Positions 1 to 6,511 of a stretch of 8,565 nucleotides of DNA are shown in pieces. The notes beneath the pieces are model-generated. The model saw only the letters and a list, made by a program, of their open reading frames with translations. It did no database searches and had not been told where the DNA came from. The stretch is from the NCBI GenBank assembly GCA_017504735.1, contig JAFVQP010000102.1:1-8565 (forward strand). Direction: 5' to 3'. A program made the position numbers and the translations under genes. This DNA is from Clostridia bacterium. Lineage in GTDB: Bacteria; Bacillota_A; Clostridia; Christensenellales; Borkfalkiaceae. Position 1 is the first letter of the stretch; the number at the start of each line of letters is the position of its first letter.

Positions 1-22
1 ATCCGCCTGCTATTGCACCCAT
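1..22 (-). CDS. Start of an unidentified leftward gene (partial)
   Basis: Seen: an ATG at 20-22 on the minus strand opens a frame reading M-G-A-I-A-G-G before the window ends. A Shine-Dalgarno GAGGTG (27-32) sits four bases upstream, and a near-consensus promoter lies at 51-80. RBS and promoter together make this a real gene start. Seven residues are too few to name the product. A start resembling class II glutamine amidotransferases was considered, but the catalytic Cys expected at position 2 is Gly here, so no function is assigned. Confidence 0.7.
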
Positions 23-50
23 AATACACCTCATAAATTCTATTAAATAT

Positions 51-80
51 ATTGTAACCTATTTTCTTATATCTTGTCAA
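51..80 (-). promoter_or_regulatory. Sigma-A promoter for the left-edge gene
   Basis: On the minus strand a perfect -35 TTGACA (75-80) is followed after 18 bases by a -10 TACAAT (51-56). Transcription should begin near 44, giving an untranslated leader of about 20 bases before the ATG at 22. It lies just downstream of ilvE, with no convincing intrinsic terminator between them, so some read-through from ilvE is possible. Confidence 0.8.
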
Positions 81-147
81 GACTTTCCCATCATTTTCTC
101 TTGACTTTCTAAGGAAATCTTTGGTTTTTATCGCATATTTTATAAAA

Positions 148-1212
148 TTAACTAATTTTATATACCCATCCGAACGGGTCTTCGCATTTTCCCCATTGAA
201 TACTCGTCAAAGTGTCGTACAGCATTTGGGTCACGTCCCCGATTTTACCGCCCCCGACAACGTATTCTTTATCGTTGATTGCAAGCTTACCGATGGGTGA
301 AACGACTGCCGCCGTACCACAGCCCCACGCCTCTTCCAACGTGCCGTTTTCAAGGGTTTCCTTCAGCTCGTCCACCGACAAAAGGCGTTCTTGTACGGCG
401 TAACCTTTCGATTTCAACACTTCAATACAACTCTTACGCGTAATGCCTGGTAAAATCGAACCCGTCAGCATCGGGGTAACGATTTCCCCGTTGATTTTGA
501 ACATAACGTTCATCGCGCCGACCTCTTCGATGTACTTTCTTTCCACACCGTCCAGCCACAGCACCTGCGAGTAGCCTTTCTTTGCCGCCCTTTCGCCTGC
601 GCGCGTACTTGCCGCATAGTTCCCACCGCATTTCGCGTAGCCCGTACCGCCGCGTACCGTACGCACGTCCTCGTTTTCAATCATAATACTAACGGGGTTG
701 ATCCCTTCCTTGTAATAACTGCCGCTGGGCGAAGCGATCAAGATAAAAGTTGCATTCTTCACTGCGTGTACCCCCAGCGCCTCGTCGTTGCCAAACAGGA
801 AAGGACGAAGATACAGCGAAGTACCAAACGATTTGGGTACCCACTTCTCTTCCAGCTTCACAAACTCGGTTAAAAGCTGTAACATATCCTCTTCGGGCAT
901 TTCCGGCAAGCTCATACGCTCCGCCGAACGATTCATACGCTTCACGTTTTCCATCGGACGGAACAACTGCACCCCGCCGTCCGCGCGGCGGTATGCCTTC
1001 ATCCCTTCAAAAATTTCCGCGCCGTAATGCAACACGGTCGAGGCAGGATGCAGTGAAATTCTGCCAAACGGCTCGATACGGGCATCATACCAGCCCTTTT
1101 CCTCACTCCAATCCACAATCAACATATGATCGGTGAATACTTTCCCAAAGCCCAATTTGTCTTCCGCAGGCATCACGCCTGGGGTGTTCGTTTTCGTTAC
1201 TCTGATTTCCAT
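148..1212 (-). CDS. ilvE: Branched-chain amino acid aminotransferase
   Basis: This is a cytosolic PLP-dependent fold-type IV enzyme. By family it interconverts leucine, isoleucine or valine and their 2-oxo acids using glutamate/2-oxoglutarate, the last step of BCAA synthesis. The 354-residue product has the usual length of the longer BCAT-type enzymes. The PLP lysine is K194 in GTGYAKCGGNYAAS, followed by EVGAMNVMF (230-238), which matches the family's EVG-x-MN block, and CGTAAVVSPIG (298-308) near the C-terminus. An in-frame ATG at 1311 would add 33 residues, but it lies on the -35 box of the promoter at 1283-1311, so it cannot be used from that promoter. The ATG at 1212 is preceded by AAGGGAAG at a proper distance and begins MEIRVTKT. 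The transcript is monocistronic as far as can be seen, and no leader peptide or T-box was recognised in the roughly 60-base leader. Identification is firm; substrate range is by family. Confidence 0.95.
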   Translation of the reverse strand: MEIRVTKTNTPGVMPAEDKLGFGKVFTDHMLIVDWSEEKGWYDARIEPFGRISLHPASTVLHYGAEIFEGMKAYRRADGGVQLFRPMENVKRMNRSAERMSLPEMPEEDMLQLLTEFVKLEEKWVPKSFGTSLYLRPFLFGNDEALGVHAVKNATFILIASPSGSYYKEGINPVSIMIENEDVRTVRGGTGYAKCGGNYAASTRAGERAAKKGYSQVLWLDGVERKYIEEVGAMNVMFKINGEIVTPMLTGSILPGITRKSCIEVLKSKGYAVQERLLSVDELKETLENGTLEEAWGCGTAAVVSPIGKLAINDKEYVVGGGKIGDVTQMLYDTLTSIQWGKCEDPFGWVYKIS

Positions 1213-1282
1213 AATCTTCCCTTTATCTTCATTAATTTTTCGCATAACAAACGTATAATTCATTAAATAATACGATAAAACA

Positions 1283-1311
1283 ATAATAGCACACCCTTTG
1301 CATTTAGTCAA
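1283..1311 (-). promoter_or_regulatory. Sigma-A promoter of ilvE
   Basis: On the minus strand, -35 TTGACT (1306-1311) and -10 TATTAT (1283-1288) are separated by exactly 17 bases. The start of transcription falls near 1276, leaving about 63 untranslated bases before the ATG at 1212. This fixes the ilvE start downstream of the longer open frame. It also separates ilvE from the symporter gene, whose terminator lies just upstream. Confidence 0.88.
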
Positions 1312-1321
1312 CGTTTTTTAC

Positions 1322-1359
1322 AAGTAAAAAAACGGATTTTTACGCAAAAAATCCGTTTT
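1322..1359 (-). terminator. Intrinsic terminator of the symporter gene
   Basis: A perfect 13-bp stem pairs 1329-1341 with 1347-1359 around a five-base loop (1342-1346). Read on the minus strand, the hairpin runs into a stretch of seven T (complement of 1326-1332, overlapping the stem foot). It begins 20 bases after the symporter stop codon and just ahead of the ilvE promoter, so it insulates the two units. The stem is A/T-rich at both ends with a CGG/CCG core. Confidence 0.88.
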
Positions 1360-1378
1360 AACGTATTCGTTTTTTCGT

Positions 1379-2960
1379 TTACTCTCCGTCCGCAACTTCC
1401 TCTAACGCAGTTTTACCGTTTTCCTCTTCAAATTCAACGTTCAAATCCTCGTAGGCGGAAAGCATCGGCCTTACGTTTACACCTTTCTTTCTGTCAAAGT
1501 AATTTTTCGTAATACGCACCAACAAACCGCTTAACAGCACCAACCCGATGAGATTTGGCAACGCCATCAAACCGTTGAAGGTGTCCGAAATCGACCAAGC
1601 CAACTCCCCGTCGATTACGGCGGATACAATGACAAGCAATACGTACAATACCTTGAAAACGGTTGTGGCAATTTTCCTGCCCTTTTCACCCGTTTTGCGG
1701 AAAAGGAAATCCACCGATTTCTCCCCATAGTACGACCACGCCAAAATGGTGGTGAAGGCAAATAACGGCAACATAATCGAATATACCACCCTGCCAAACA
1801 AACCAAAGACATTCTCAAATGCCATCATAGATACGGTTGTGTCCGCCATTCCCTTTGCATACAAAACCCCTTCCATACCGACCTTGTCGCCAAAGCTTAC
1901 CAAGACCACGAGCGCCGTCAGGGTGCAAATAACAAACGAATCGAAAAATACCTCAAAGATCCCCCAAAACCCCTGTTTTACAGGTTCACGGGCTTCCGAT
2001 GCGCTGTGTGCGATTACAGACGACCCCAAGCCTGCTTCATTGGAGAATACACCGCGCGCCAAGCCCTTTTGAATAACCTGTGCAAACGCATATCCCCCCA
2101 CACCGGCAATTGCGGATTTAAATTGAAAGATATTGCCAAATATCAAAGAAAAGGCTGTACCCAGCATCGTTACGTTTGCAAAAATAACCACAAACGACAT
2201 CACGATAAACAGCAACGACATAAACGGTACAAGGATGGATGCCACACGGCCAATACTCTTGATGCCCCCCAACACGATTAAGGCAAGTACCACCGCTACT
2301 GCAATCCCCACAATCAAAGCAATCGTTTGCGCATTGCCGTCTATCACCCCTTGGAAAGTGGTGGAAATTTTATTTGTTTGCACACCGCTCATACCGATTG
2401 CGGCAAAGGTACAAAATACCGCCGCCATCACCCCAAGGATTTTACCAAGCGCTTTTAAAAAGCGTCCAAATCCGTCGTTGCGGTTTCTGCCCAACCCTTC
2501 GGAAAGGTAGTACGCAGGTCCGCCGGAAAAACCGCCGTCCGCATCTCGTTTTCGGAAATACAACCCCAACACGTTTTCCGCATAATTTGTAACCATCCCA
2601 AAAAAGGCGGATATCCACATCCAAAATACTGCGCCAGGCCCGCCCGTCATAATGGCGGACGTTACGCCGACGATATTCCCCAGTACCGACCGTACCCGAA
2701 ATCGCTGTGGCAAACGCCTCGAACTGTGAAATGGATTTTTCCTGCGTATTTGCGCCATGTTTCTTTTTGCCTATGCTTTTCACCGTCGGAAGGATGGTTT
2801 CCCCCACGGACGTGCCAAATTTATGCACCTGCATACACTTGGTACGCACGGACAGCAAAATCCCCGTGCCCAAAATGAGGATAATCATCGGCCATCCCCA
2901 AACGACACCATTGAGCCAACCATTCACTTTGGCAATTCCTGCAATCAATTTTTCCCACAT
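1379..2960 (-). pseudogene. AgcS-family sodium:alanine/glycine symporter, frameshifted
   Basis: By family this is an inner-membrane Na+-coupled importer of alanine and/or glycine. The ATG at 2958-2960 follows a very strong SD GGGGAGGT (2967-2974). The first 94 codons (2960-2679) end at GTVGTG, and the correct continuation NIVGVTSAIM lies in another frame from 2677 to the stop at 1379. Removing one G from the GGGG run (CCCC at 2678-2681 on the plus strand) restores 526 uninterrupted residues, a normal family length. The restored protein has the family signature GGPGAVFWMW (about 106-115), then RGVFSNEAGLGSS and about ten hydrophobic segments, with a charged C-terminal tail rich in Glu. Nothing else is damaged, so this is either a very recent mutation or, more likely, a one-base sequence error. 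In the second case the gene is functional. Expression is governed by the glycine riboswitch in its leader, which favours glycine as a substrate. Confidence 0.88.
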
Positions 2961-2966
2961 AAAAAT

Positions 2967-2990
2967 ACCTCCCCGTTTGCAATCGCAAAC
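2967..2990 (-). promoter_or_regulatory. Strong RBS with an adjoining small hairpin
   Basis: The SD GGGGAGGT (2967-2974) lies six bases from the symporter ATG. It is directly abutted by a 6-bp inverted repeat, GTTTGC with GCAAAC (2975-2980 and 2985-2990), around a four-base loop. The hairpin leaves the SD outside the stem, so it would not block translation. It could keep the site open or protect the mRNA end left by processing. The SD is certain; a role for the hairpin is a guess. Confidence 0.5.
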
Positions 2991-3017
2991 ATATTAACCG
3001 ACTATATCCCTACGGAG

Positions 3018-3052
3018 AAAAAAAATAGCGGAGTGGTACATAAACCACTCCG
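3018..3052 (-). terminator. Riboswitch-controlled intrinsic terminator in the symporter leader
   Basis: On the minus strand CGGAGTGGT (3044-3052) pairs perfectly over nine bases with ACCACTCCG (3029-3037) around a six-base loop. After CTA comes a run of eight T (3018-3025). It stands between the glycine aptamers and the symporter start codon, about 60 bases before the ATG. It therefore ends the leader transcript when formed. Its 5' arm can alternatively pair with the 5' strand of aptamer II P1 (3223-3229), giving a plausible antiterminator. Confidence 0.9.
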
Positions 3053-3066
3053 TTGAAGTCATCTTC

Positions 3067-3144
3067 TCATCGTTTTTTTAAAAAATGCAGGGGGCAGGTA
3101 TGCGTTGAATGCATTATACCCGTGCATTATACCCGTAACGATGA
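3067..3144 (-). other. Possible stem closing the expression-platform loop
   Basis: Eight bases just after aptamer II (minus-strand TCATCGTT, 3137-3144) are perfectly complementary to AACGATGA at 3067-3074. The match resumes for a few pairs beyond a one-base bulge. The stem would loop out 62 bases that include the 13-bp tandem repeat. It would bring the terminator next to the aptamer. The pairing is seen in the sequence; whether it forms in the RNA is inferred. Confidence 0.4.
3110..3135 (-). repeat. 13-bp tandem direct repeat in the riboswitch expression platform
   Basis: Two perfect adjacent copies of TGCATTATACCCG (3110-3122 and 3123-3135) lie between aptamer II and the terminator. On the minus strand each copy contains TATAAT, but no acceptable -35 box lies 16-18 bases upstream of either. 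The repeat is best read as a small slippage duplication inside a loop. A weak secondary promoter cannot be excluded. Confidence 0.85.
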
Positions 3145-3150
3145 AGCGTA

Positions 3151-3311
3151 ACTCTGTCCTTTTGCCTGAGAGATTTGCGGTAACCCGCTTGCCCCTTCGG
3201 CCCTCAATTTAATGAGCTTCTCCGGAGTGCTATCCGATTACAGTTCCCGACATTGCTGTCACCTGAGAGCTTTACTCCTTCGGTTGGACGATTCGTCCAT
3301 CTCCTGCAATC
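3151..3311 (-). promoter_or_regulatory. Tandem (two-aptamer) glycine riboswitch
   Basis: On the minus strand two glycine aptamers follow each other. Aptamer I (3311 to 3236) is closed by P1 GATTGCAG with CTGTAATC (one G-U pair) and contains CCGAAGGAG and CTCTCAGG (3262-3283). Aptamer II (about 3230 to 3151) has CCGGAGAAGC, GGCCGAAGGGGCAAGC and the hallmark CTCTCAGGCAAAAGGACAGAG block (the complement lies at 3152-3172); its P1 can be drawn as ACTCCG with CAGAGT, one mismatch. A short linker (3229-3235) joins them, as in classic gcvT-type cooperative riboswitches. It sits in the leader of an AgcS-type symporter and is followed by an intrinsic terminator, so it controls uptake rather than glycine cleavage. 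No gcv genes are in the window. The P1/terminator competition suggests that glycine turns expression off. Confidence 0.95.
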
Positions 3312-3335
3312 CTCATATAGCTTGCTTTTATCCAT

Positions 3336-3363
3336 ATTATCATATACTTACTCCGCTTGTCAA
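3336..3363 (-). promoter_or_regulatory. Sigma-A promoter of the riboswitch-symporter transcript
   Basis: On the minus strand a perfect -35 TTGACA (3358-3363) is followed after 16 bases by GATAAT (3336-3341), five of six matches to the -10 consensus. Transcription should start near 3329, about 18 bases before P1 of aptamer I, leaving room for the short leader that precedes tandem glycine aptamers. It is divergent from the galM promoter about 90 bases away. Confidence 0.85.
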
Positions 3364-3447
3364 CGATATGACAGCGTTTTCCATAAATTTCTCCACTCTA
3401 TTTTTGTAAAAAGATATTTGTTTTCAGTAGATTTTTCTACGCGCGTG

Positions 3448-3456
3448 TGATATAAT
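3448..3456 (+). promoter_or_regulatory. Extended -10 promoter of galM
   Basis: TGATATAAT (3448-3456) is a perfect extended -10 element (TGn-TATAAT). No good -35 is seen 17 bases upstream, which the extended -10 can offset. The predicted start near 3463 is only two bases from an upstream in-frame ATG (3465), so the ATG at 3498 with its own SD is the better galM start. No operator or catabolite-response element was recognised nearby. Confidence 0.7.
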
Positions 3457-3497
3457 ATTACAGTATGAATAATACATTATCAAAAAGAGGTAGGCAA

Positions 3498-4532
3498 ATG
3501 ATTCAAAAAAGTTATACATTTCTTAAAGACGGAAAGGAAAACGACGTATACACTTTACGAAACGCCAAAGGTATGGAGGTGGACATCCTCACCTACGGAG
3601 CGCGAATTATTCGCTTGACCGCGCCTGATAAAGACGGTAAATTCGACGACGTTATCGTTGGCTGCAAAACACCTGAGGATTACTATGGGGAAAACCCCTA
3701 CTTTGGCGCAACCATCGGTCGCTACGGCAACCGCATTGGCGGCGGTCAATTCACCATTGGTGAACATACCTACCAAATTGAGAAAAACGAAGGGAATAAC
3801 ACCCTTCACGGTGGTTTTTCCGCGAATTTTGACCGTGTAATTTGGGCGGCGGAAATACAGGACGAGCGTTTGGTTTTATCCCACCTCTCTCCCGACGGAG
3901 CAGGCGGTTTCCCTGGCAATTTAGCGGTCAGCGTCACCTTTACCTTGTCGGATGATAACGAGTTGAAAATTGAGTATAAGGCCACCACGGATAAAGATAC
4001 CGTGTGCAATCTTACCAATCATTCCTACTTCAACCTCGGCGGTCAAGACACCGTTTTAGATCACCTTTTGATGATCAATGCCCGTCAAATTACCCCTGTG
4101 GATCACGAATTAATTGCCCACGGCGATTTTATGGATATTGACGGCACACCGTACAGCTTTTTACCTGCCAAAAAAATCGGGCAATACACCTTTTCCGATG
4201 CGAAACTTATTAAACAATGCGGCGGGTATGATTTTAACTACTGCTTAGACCGCATAGGGAAAGGCTTGGTGCGCGTTGCGTACGTTTACGATGAAGCATC
4301 GGGCAGAAAAATGGATTGTTACACTACCCTCCCTGGCGTACAGCTTTATACAGCGTGCGCGTTGGAGCATTTTGACGGAAAAAAACAATATGGAAAGTAT
4401 TGCGCCCTTTGCTTGGAAACACAAGGCTTCCCCAACAGCCCCAACTGTCCTCAATACCCCTCTACCCTTTTGAAGGCAGGCGAAACTTATCAAGAAATTA
4501 CCGCCTATAAGTTTTCGGTAAAGAAAAATTAA
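3498..4532 (+). CDS. galM: Aldose 1-epimerase (galactose mutarotase)
   Basis: By family this cytosolic beta-sandwich enzyme interconverts the alpha and beta anomers of galactose or glucose, the entry step of the Leloir pathway. The product is 344 residues, the normal family length. Visible motifs are GRYGNRIGGG (R75, N78), NNTLHGG (H104), TNHSYFNLGG (H175, the proposed general acid), GGYDFNY (D245) and CLETQGFPNSPN (E307, the proposed general base). All expected catalytic residues are present. The ATG at 3498 is chosen over the one at 3465 because GAGGTAGG (3487-3494) precedes it properly and the earlier ATG would be almost leaderless. No other sugar genes lie nearby. The next gene begins 31 bases after the stop with no terminator between, so co-transcription with the DUF1538/PII cassette is likely although the functions look unrelated. 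Confidence 0.95.
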   Translation: MIQKSYTFLKDGKENDVYTLRNAKGMEVDILTYGARIIRLTAPDKDGKFDDVIVGCKTPEDYYGENPYFGATIGRYGNRIGGGQFTIGEHTYQIEKNEGNNTLHGGFSANFDRVIWAAEIQDERLVLSHLSPDGAGGFPGNLAVSVTFTLSDDNELKIEYKATTDKDTVCNLTNHSYFNLGGQDTVLDHLLMINARQITPVDHELIAHGDFMDIDGTPYSFLPAKKIGQYTFSDAKLIKQCGGYDFNYCLDRIGKGLVRVAYVYDEASGRKMDCYTTLPGVQLYTACALEHFDGKKQYGKYCALCLETQGFPNSPNCPQYPSTLLKAGETYQEITAYKFSVKKN

Positions 4533-4563
4533 GGCTACCGCGTATATCTTTCAGGAATGTGAC

Positions 4564-6087
4564 ATGTTAAAAGCTCTTTGGATAAAATTTAAAGAGTCGG
4601 CGCTTTCGGTCTTACCCGTGGCGTTGATTGTATTAATTTTAAACTGTACGCCGTTGGTGGATTTCACCACGACGGAAACGGTTATTTTGGCATGTTCTTC
4701 TTTGGTACTTATCTTCGGTATTGCGCTCTTTAATCTCGGCGCAGACATCGCTATGACCCCTATGGGGGAACAAATCGGTTCCACCCTGCCAAAGGCAGGC
4801 AAGTTTAAAACCTTGCTTTTTGTGTGCTTTGTCATGGGTGTCTTTATCACGATTGCAGAACCCGACCTCTCCGTCCTCGCCTCTCAGGTGAAAGAGGTCA
4901 TCAACAGCACCGCCCTTACCGTTTCTATCGGTGTCGGCGTGGGCTTATTTTTACTGTTAAGCGTGCTTAAAATTGTTTTCCGTGTCAGCCTTTCGCAAAT
5001 GCTTACTTTCTTTTATATGTTGCTGTTTGCGTTGGTGTCTTTGGTATTGATTAACGGAAACGCTAGCTTCTTGCCCCTAGCCTTCGATTCAGGCGGGGTT
5101 ACAACGGGTCCCATCACCGTACCCTTTATCATGGCGCTCGGTATGGGTGTCTCTGCCAGCCTTGGCGATAAAAAAGACCGTGAATCCAGCTTTGGTTTCA
5201 TCGCACTTTGTTCGATAGGCCCTATCCTTGCCGTTATGCTGTTGGGGGTATTTGCAACGGGTGAAATCGATTATAAAATCCCCGATTATTCCATGGTAAC
5301 CGAAGGAAGCGAGTTTTTTATCACACTGCTTCATACCATGAAAGAAGTGGGCATTGCCATCGCACCGATCGTAGCGTGTTTCTTCTTGTTACAAATGCTG
5401 TTTATGAAACTGCCTAAAAAGCGTTTACACCAAATTATCGTTGGTATCTTCTATACCTTCTTCGGTTTGGTAGTATTCCTTACAGCGGTAACCATCGGCT
5501 TTATGCCCATCGGGTATAAGTTGGGTACGCAGCTTGCGGACCTTCCTTCAGGTTGGCTGGTTGCCATCGCCTTTATTTTAGGCTTTGCCGTGGTACTTGC
5601 CGAACCTGCAATTCACGTTTTAAAGCGTCAGGTAGAAATGGTTACGGGCGGCGCAGTCAGCAAAACGTCCATGCTTCTCGCACTCTCGATCGGCGTAGGC
5701 CTTTCCATCGCCTTGTCGGTTATCCGTATCGTATTCGATTTCAGCATTTTGTATTACGTAATCCCTGGCTACTTCATTTCGCTTGGCTTATCCTTCTTTG
5801 TTCCCAAGCTTTATACAGCGATTGCATTCGACTCCGGCGGGGTTGCAAGCGGTCCTTTAACCTCCACCTTCATCCTTCCGTTCATCATCGGCATTTGTTA
5901 CGTTTTACAGGGTGAAAGCGCCATTCTCCTCGATGCCTTCGGGTTGGTGGCAATGGTAGCAATGACGCCTCTTATCACCATTCAGGCACTCGGTTTTAAA
6001 GCCATTGCATCCAAACATTTGCGTGAACGCAGTGCAATGAAACGCATTTTGGACGAAGACGATGAACAAATTATTCGCTTTATGTAG
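4564..6087 (+). CDS. DUF1538 family membrane protein (predicted transporter)
   Basis: A 507-residue, very hydrophobic protein with about twelve membrane segments and no signal peptide. It is made of two homologous halves. The first holds ITIAEPDLSVL..QV (96-109) and AFDSGGVTTGP (173-183); the second holds VVLAEPAIHVLKRQV (343-357) and AFDSGGVASGP (421-431). Each half also carries a matching Gly-rich helix, GVGVGLFLLLSVLKIVF (123-139) and SIGVGLSIALSVIRIVF (375-391). The AEP and FDSGGV-x-x-GP repeats are what I recognise as DUF1538. Two repeated halves with helix-breaking Gly/Pro motifs are typical of inverted- or tandem-repeat transporters. The substrate is unknown. AGGA (4553-4556) precedes the ATG by seven bases. 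The two PII-like genes directly downstream suggest a channel or carrier gated by small-molecule-sensing trimers, as in AmtB-GlnK. That is an inference from gene order. The C-terminal tail (484-507) is charged and probably cytosolic. Confidence 0.85.
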   Translation: MLKALWIKFKESALSVLPVALIVLILNCTPLVDFTTTETVILACSSLVLIFGIALFNLGADIAMTPMGEQIGSTLPKAGKFKTLLFVCFVMGVFITIAEPDLSVLASQVKEVINSTALTVSIGVGVGLFLLLSVLKIVFRVSLSQMLTFFYMLLFALVSLVLINGNASFLPLAFDSGGVTTGPITVPFIMALGMGVSASLGDKKDRESSFGFIALCSIGPILAVMLLGVFATGEIDYKIPDYSMVTEGSEFFITLLHTMKEVGIAIAPIVACFFLLQMLFMKLPKKRLHQIIVGIFYTFFGLVVFLTAVTIGFMPIGYKLGTQLADLPSGWLVAIAFILGFAVVLAEPAIHVLKRQVEMVTGGAVSKTSMLLALSIGVGLSIALSVIRIVFDFSILYYVIPGYFISLGLSFFVPKLYTAIAFDSGGVASGPLTSTFILPFIIGICYVLQGESAILLDAFGLVAMVAMTPLITIQALGFKAIASKHLRERSAMKRILDEDDEQIIRFM

Positions 6088-6096
6088 GGGGCAGGT

Positions 6097-6504
6097 ATGA
6101 GATTAACAAGAAAAAATCAAAAAACTGAACAACAATTGCCCACCGCGCAAGAGCAACCGTTCAAGACGGATTTAAAGAAATTAAAGCTGCTTGTCACCGT
6201 TGTCAATCGTAAGAAAACGGAGTTTTATTTAGACTACTTGACAGGGTTTGAGGTCAATTTTCAAACAGCTGTGGCGGCGCAAGGCACAGCAAGCTCGGAT
6301 ATGATGTACTTGCTTGGCTTGGCGGAATCGGACAAAAGCGTTATTTTCAGCATTCTGCGCGAAGATCGCGCGGAAGAAGCGATGCAGGGCTTGGATGAGA
6401 AATTCCACAACCTGCGCGGCGGTAAGGGGATCGCCTTCACCGTGCCCTTGACAGGTGTCATCGGCGTGGCAATTTATCGTTTCTTAAGCAACAATCGGAG
6501 GTAA
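6097..6504 (+). CDS. PII-like protein, first of two
   Basis: 135 residues. An N-terminal 27-residue charged, Gln-rich extension precedes a PII-like core: beta-strand LKLLVTVVN (29-37), AAQGTASSDMMYLLGL (60-75) in the T-loop region, strand KSVIFSIL (80-87), and GGKGIAFTVPLTGVIGV (108-124) where canonical PII proteins have the B-loop. The core lines up with the next gene (AQGTA/ARGTA; GKGIAF.VPL.GVIG/GQGIAFSLPVDGVVG), so the two are paralogues that have diverged strongly. The canonical uridylylated T-loop Tyr is not evident and the T-loop is short. The SD AGGGGG (6086-6091) overlaps the stop codon of the transporter gene, and the coding gap is nine bases, implying translational coupling. It probably forms trimers with itself or the partner. 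Ligand unknown. Confidence 0.75.
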   Translation: MRLTRKNQKTEQQLPTAQEQPFKTDLKKLKLLVTVVNRKKTEFYLDYLTGFEVNFQTAVAAQGTASSDMMYLLGLAESDKSVIFSILREDRAEEAMQGLDEKFHNLRGGKGIAFTVPLTGVIGVAIYRFLSNNRR

Positions 6505-6511
6505 ACAAGTA

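Noticed and set aside
81..147. Possible ilvE terminator downstream of the stop codon.
   Set aside because: Only a weak, bulged inverted repeat (GATTTC with GAAAGTC) without a T tract is present; not supportable as a terminator.
1213..1311. N-terminal extension of IlvE starting at 1311 (33 extra residues, hydrophobic).
   Set aside because: The extension runs through a near-consensus promoter (1283-1311) and has no RBS. The start at 1212 has an SD and gives the standard N-terminus.
1379..2758. Separate 459-residue symporter starting at 2758.
   Set aside because: Its first 27 residues are an out-of-frame reading of sequence that encodes conserved symporter residues in the other frame. It is the second part of one frameshifted gene.
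3113..3131. Internal sigma-A promoter using the TATAAT copies in the 13-bp repeat.
   Set aside because: No acceptable -35 hexamer at 16-18 bases upstream of either copy and no TG extension on the minus strand (GGG precedes TATAAT).
3465..3497. Upstream galM start at 3465.
   Set aside because: It lies about two bases from the predicted transcription start and has no SD; the ATG at 3498 has GAGGTAGG upstream.
3090..6099. GGGGGCAGGTATG occurs at both 3090-3102 and 6087-6099 (one mismatch over 17 bases when extended leftwards).
   Set aside because: A 13-base match is expected about once by chance in a window of this size. One copy is the RBS and start of a gene and the other is followed at once by a stop (ATG CGT TGA), so there is no sign of a functional repeat.
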